Part shown: piece after piece, positions 40,884-43,220 of the stretch
Position numbering within the stretch: position 1 is the first letter of the stretch
Layout of the letters: every line of letters starts with the position of its first letter
Assembly (NCBI GenBank): GCA_937974295.1
Contig: CALBWN010000067.1
Location: forward strand, 1-43,220
Source: an uncultured Candidatus Saccharibacteria bacterium
Lineage (GTDB): Bacteria > Patescibacteriota > Saccharimonadia > Saccharimonadales > Saccharimonadaceae
DNA: 43,220 bases
Direction: 5' to 3'
The notes under the pieces: model-generated
What the model saw: only the letters and a program-made list of their open reading frames with translations
Databases searched by the model: none
What the model was told of the DNA's origin: nothing
Translations under genes and position numbers: made by a program

Positions 40884-41504
40884 CTATGTTGATATGACAT
40901 CATCAACGACTATTTCTTGTCCTCGAAATGGTCTATCTAGTTCTTCATCGCTTAGGTAGCCGAAGTCAGTGTCGTTAAAAATGTAATTTCCAATACAGCT
41001 ATTAGAGCTACCGTAGTCACCGTATGGGTGATCAATAGAAGGCCAAACATCTGCATCGAGAAGAACATCTTGAGCAAAGTCATAGATCGCCGTTAGGTCA
41101 AGCCATTCCAGTACAAGAGGTTTTACCCCGGGATACTGATGCAGTACCGGATCCAACGATATCTTACGGGCACTATCCTCGAGAAAAGATGGTGAACACA
41201 CCACCATACACCATTCGTTTCCCTCAAAGAACGATGTAGATAACGTATATAAAGCGTCTCGAATTTCCTTTGATTCGGGGAAGACGTTTAGAGACACCTT
41301 AATATACCACGGCGTGTCTCTGCTACCAAATGTCTCTGAATGATCAAAATCAGCAGGCTTGTTCTTAGGATATACAGGAACAAATAAATCATTCGTGCTA
41401 AAGTAATCGTCACCAAACTTCCAATCCGAACCAGTATACTGTTCTATGACAGTACAGCCATTGACTCTAAAAGGGAATCTAACTTTGGAATTCTGTCCAT
41501 GCAT
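40884..41504 (-). CDS. Unrecognised acidic protein, 206 aa
   Basis: No family recognised. Soluble, acidic, aromatic-rich, with several strand-like stretches (TPWYIKVSLNVFPESKEI, WCMVVCSPSFLED) and an Asp-rich C-terminal part (DADVWPSIDHPYGDYGSSNS). No signal peptide or membrane segment. There is no Shine-Dalgarno site; a weak TATTCT 6 nt or TATTAT 9 nt before the ATG suggests another leaderless gene. It converges with the glycosyltransferase gene and borders a C-poor spacer. Confidence 0.68.
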   Translation of the reverse strand: MHGQNSKVRFPFRVNGCTVIEQYTGSDWKFGDDYFSTNDLFVPVYPKNKPADFDHSETFGSRDTPWYIKVSLNVFPESKEIRDALYTLSTSFFEGNEWCMVVCSPSFLEDSARKISLDPVLHQYPGVKPLVLEWLDLTAIYDFAQDVLLDADVWPSIDHPYGDYGSSNSCIGNYIFNDTDFGYLSDEELDRPFRGQEIVVDDVIST

Positions 41505-42543
41505 AACAGCAGAATAATACTATGATGGTATTAAAATTACAACCCGTCAGTCGGTGGCAGGACATTTTTTCTGTCATATTTTCCAGAAAACTTTGGAAAG
41601 TGGATCTCGTGCCTGCTACGGTTCAATATTTCGAAAGTGTGATGGAAATCAAAACGGGAGAGTGCAGAGCGTAAAGGGCTCTGATGAAATTTTACAGAGG
41701 TCAGTTTATAAAAATACATGTTATACTACAAAAATACCAAAATACAAATACAAACAGTGCGTGCATTATATCACCAAACGTATACGATGGGAGGCAAAAC
41801 GGCCATAGATAATGTGGATAACTAATTGTGTGGTGTGGATGAATAATAGGCGAGAAACCACAGCTATGCCTGCTAGGTGGTGCTGTGAGGAAGGTGGGGG
41901 CTCGAAAAAATAGTGGCATGCCAGGTTTCTTTATACATACTTAGTATGTGATAGCCTGGAGCGGGTGAACTTGTGATAGCTTAGCGACAGGATATATGAG
42001 TAATGTGAATATATACACCAAATTTTCATTTGTTGGCGCTGGTTTTTTGCTGCTTCATTCGTATAGATAATGGAGAGGAGTGTACAGATAGTGTGTAATA
42101 TCGATAAGCATATGCTTTATATTGCATAGTTTATGTGTGCGTTTGATAGTGGTGTGAGGGACTTCTTGGGCTGGGCAGGTGGTCTGGGTAAGTGTGGCGC
42201 AGCGTGTGAATCTGCCTATATTTTGTTCATAATGGACTAGCAAATAGACTGCGACACAGCTCGTCATTTTGCTTGTAATGTGCAAGCGATATGATGGGCT
42301 GAGGGGCTGCAGTCATGGTCGATTGCGACGGCAACAAGGCGCTTGTGAGCGAATGATAGGTGGCGACGAGAAGACGCTATTATGTGAATATTTTTTGTTA
42401 TAATTCATACAATGTGAATTTGCGAGAGTGCGGAAGGTAGGCTCATGAGAAAAAGTAGCGAGGCCAGGCAGAGTATATCACTTGCAATTTGCAACCAAAA
42501 TGTACTATGCATTTCTGCTATATATCAATTTTTGCGAGAGGCT
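41505..42543 (+). other. Third C-poor spacer
   Basis: No credible gene. The plus strand is again G-rich and C-poor from about 41800 on (23 G and 6 C at 42121-42180). The first 250 bases are more balanced and hold a 60-codon minus-strand frame (41537-41719) of unknown standing. Small palindromes occur, such as ACATAC-TTA-GTATGT (41935-41949) and AATTCA-7 nt-TGAATT near 42405. Confidence 0.5.
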
Positions 42544-42996
42544 CTACCTCTGTATGCCCATGGTGTTGTGGTAGTAGTCGACGAAGGTGCCGGTTTTTGC
42601 GGCGAGCATGATTTCTTGTTTGAGCAAATCTTTTTCGTGGGCGATGGTGGTGCGATAGTCGTCGCTCACAGCTGCGTGTTGGTCGGCGCAAGCACCCCAA
42701 AAGAGCAGTTCGACGAGCAGCGGCAAGAGCTGCCAGCTGCTGTCTGTTGGGCTATAAATGTATTGATTGCCTTGGAGTGGATCGCGCTGCTTATCAAGCA
42801 AACCAACCGATTCTAACCGCGCCAAACGATCGGCCAAAATGTTGCTCGCAATGCGCTCATCGCGTGCGAATTCGCGGAAGTAGCAGCGCCCAAAGAGCAG
42901 CACGTCACGCATGATAAGGAGTGTCCATTTGTCGCCAAAAAGGTCGAGGCTGTAGCTAATGGGGCAGGCTGAGCGTTTGTGAGCTGTTCGTGTCAT
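42544..42996 (-). CDS. HxlR-family winged-helix transcription regulator
   Basis: The 150-residue product has the HxlR signature at the N-terminus: CPISYSLDLFGDKWTLLIMRDVLL (residues 11-34), then FREFARDERIASNILADRLARLESVGLL (recognition helix and wing), and the conserved Cys near the start that some members use for redox or aldehyde sensing. The C-terminus (about 100-150) is extended and helical. HxlR proteins often regulate an adjacent divergent gene, but upstream here is only tRNA-Val, so the target is unknown. TGCTACGCT ends 6 nt before the ATG; AAAGG in the gap is too close to be a good ribosome site. Confidence 0.9.
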   Translation of the reverse strand: MTRTAHKRSACPISYSLDLFGDKWTLLIMRDVLLFGRCYFREFARDERIASNILADRLARLESVGLLDKQRDPLQGNQYIYSPTDSSWQLLPLLVELLFWGACADQHAAVSDDYRTTIAHEKDLLKQEIMLAAKTGTFVDYYHNTMGIQR

Positions 42997-43002
42997 GCCT
43001 TT

Positions 43003-43011
43003 AGCGTAGCA
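43003..43011 (-). promoter_or_regulatory. Extended -10 promoter of the HxlR gene
   Basis: The minus strand reads TGCTACGCT, 6 nt before the start codon. Confidence 0.4.
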
Positions 43012-43084
43012 TCAAGGCTTGCGTTTTGCAAGTTTGTGGTGTGAGCTGGTAGCGAAGTAATGTTACCAGGCTTTGCTATAACAA

Positions 43085-43113
43085 AAAGCACTTACTATAG
43101 TAGTAAGTGCTTT
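43085..43113 (-). terminator. Terminator downstream of tRNA-Val
   Basis: AAAGCACTTACTA and TAGTAAGTGCTTT form a perfect 13-bp stem with a 3-nt loop; on the minus strand it is followed by TTGTT after TTTT. Confidence 0.8.
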
Positions 43114-43116
43114 CGC

Positions 43117-43152
43117 GCCAGTGCACCTTACAGACCGACATGGTGCACTGGC
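43117..43152 (-). repeat. Perfect 11-bp inverted repeat after tRNA-Val
   Basis: GCCAGTGCACC and GGTGCACTGGC with a 14-nt loop, between the tRNA 3' end and its terminator. Confidence 0.75.
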
Positions 43153-43165
43153 AAATAGACCGAAA

Positions 43166-43220
43166 TGGTGGGCAATAGAGGATTCGAACCTCTCACCTCT
43201 TCAACGTCAATGAAGCGCTC
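43166..43220 (-). tRNA. tRNA-Val (anticodon GAC), partial at window edge
   Basis: The minus strand shows the anticodon arm CTTCA-TTGACGT-TGAAG (GAC), T arm GAGAGG-TTCGAAT-CCTCT, acceptor 3' strand ATTGCCC, A and encoded CCA. The 5' half lies beyond the window. Confidence 0.9.

Noticed and set aside
41537..41719. 60-codon frame upstream of the 41504 gene as an extension or extra gene
   Set aside because: There is no ribosome site or family, and a stop separates it from the 41504 frame.

Overview
The window looks like a chromosome segment of a Candidatus Saccharibacteria (TM7)-like member of the Patescibacteria/CPR. The reasons are the split type IV pilus loci with very divergent minor pilins, the compact mixture of translation genes with unrecognised small genes, roughly 50% G+C coding DNA, and TGA used as an ordinary stop (pilM and pilO end in ATGA overlaps), which argues against the recoded Gracilibacteria and Absconditabacteria. 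This assignment is inference from gene content; no 16S gene is present.

Layout. 1-1950: a truncated prephenate dehydratase and an MFS transporter, both minus strand. 2127-3319: rpsL-rpsG operon with a leader of about 200 nt and a terminator. 3771-4723: an unrecognised acidic protein. 4724-7534: a 2.8 kb AT-rich, C-depleted stretch without a credible gene. 7535-9448: rpsF-ssb-rpsR-efp. 9450-11100: a second such spacer. 11101-14014: tlyA, then on the minus strand a CPBP protease and ychF. 14517-16931: an 804-residue secreted surface protein. 17909-24673: the assembly operon pilM-pilN-pilO-(small membrane gene)-pilB-pilT-pilC. 25067-28758: tRNA-Arg, three small unrecognised genes, a bacterial PH-domain protein and a PpiC-type foldase. 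29141-35215: a type IV pilin, the prepilin peptidase pilD, an unrecognised gene, and a four-gene pseudopilin/PilX-like operon. 35303-37709: a tyrosine recombinase with an unrecognised partner gene, then ndk. 37750-40796: tRNA-Asp, tRNA-Thr, and a small membrane protein coupled to a GT2 glycosyltransferase. 40884-43220: an unrecognised gene, a third C-poor spacer, an HxlR-type regulator and a partial tRNA-Val.

How it works together. The pilus operons supply the platform (PilM/N/O/C), motors (PilB/PilT), peptidase (PilD) and five pilin-like subunits. The foldase, the 804-aa surface protein and the membrane glycosyltransferase are other envelope genes nearby. Such surface machinery fits an epibiont that attaches to host cells.

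The most unusual content is non-coding. Five intergenic sites carry copies of a ~140-155 bp element (family 1): a long closing stem, a hairpin with loop GTAAT and a hairpin with loop TGGGA. Stem sequences change in compensated pairs between copies while the loops stay fixed. A second family (family 2, three clear copies and one degenerate) has a conserved core beginning AAGAAAATATCTGGAGGCCAG (shown in parts in the entries), and in three copies it is bracketed by inverted repeats that differ from copy to copy. About a dozen genes have a -10 box (mostly TGnTAtacT) ending only 6-9 nt before the start codon, the geometry of leaderless or nearly leaderless mRNAs, whereas ribosomal genes have classical Shine-Dalgarno sites.
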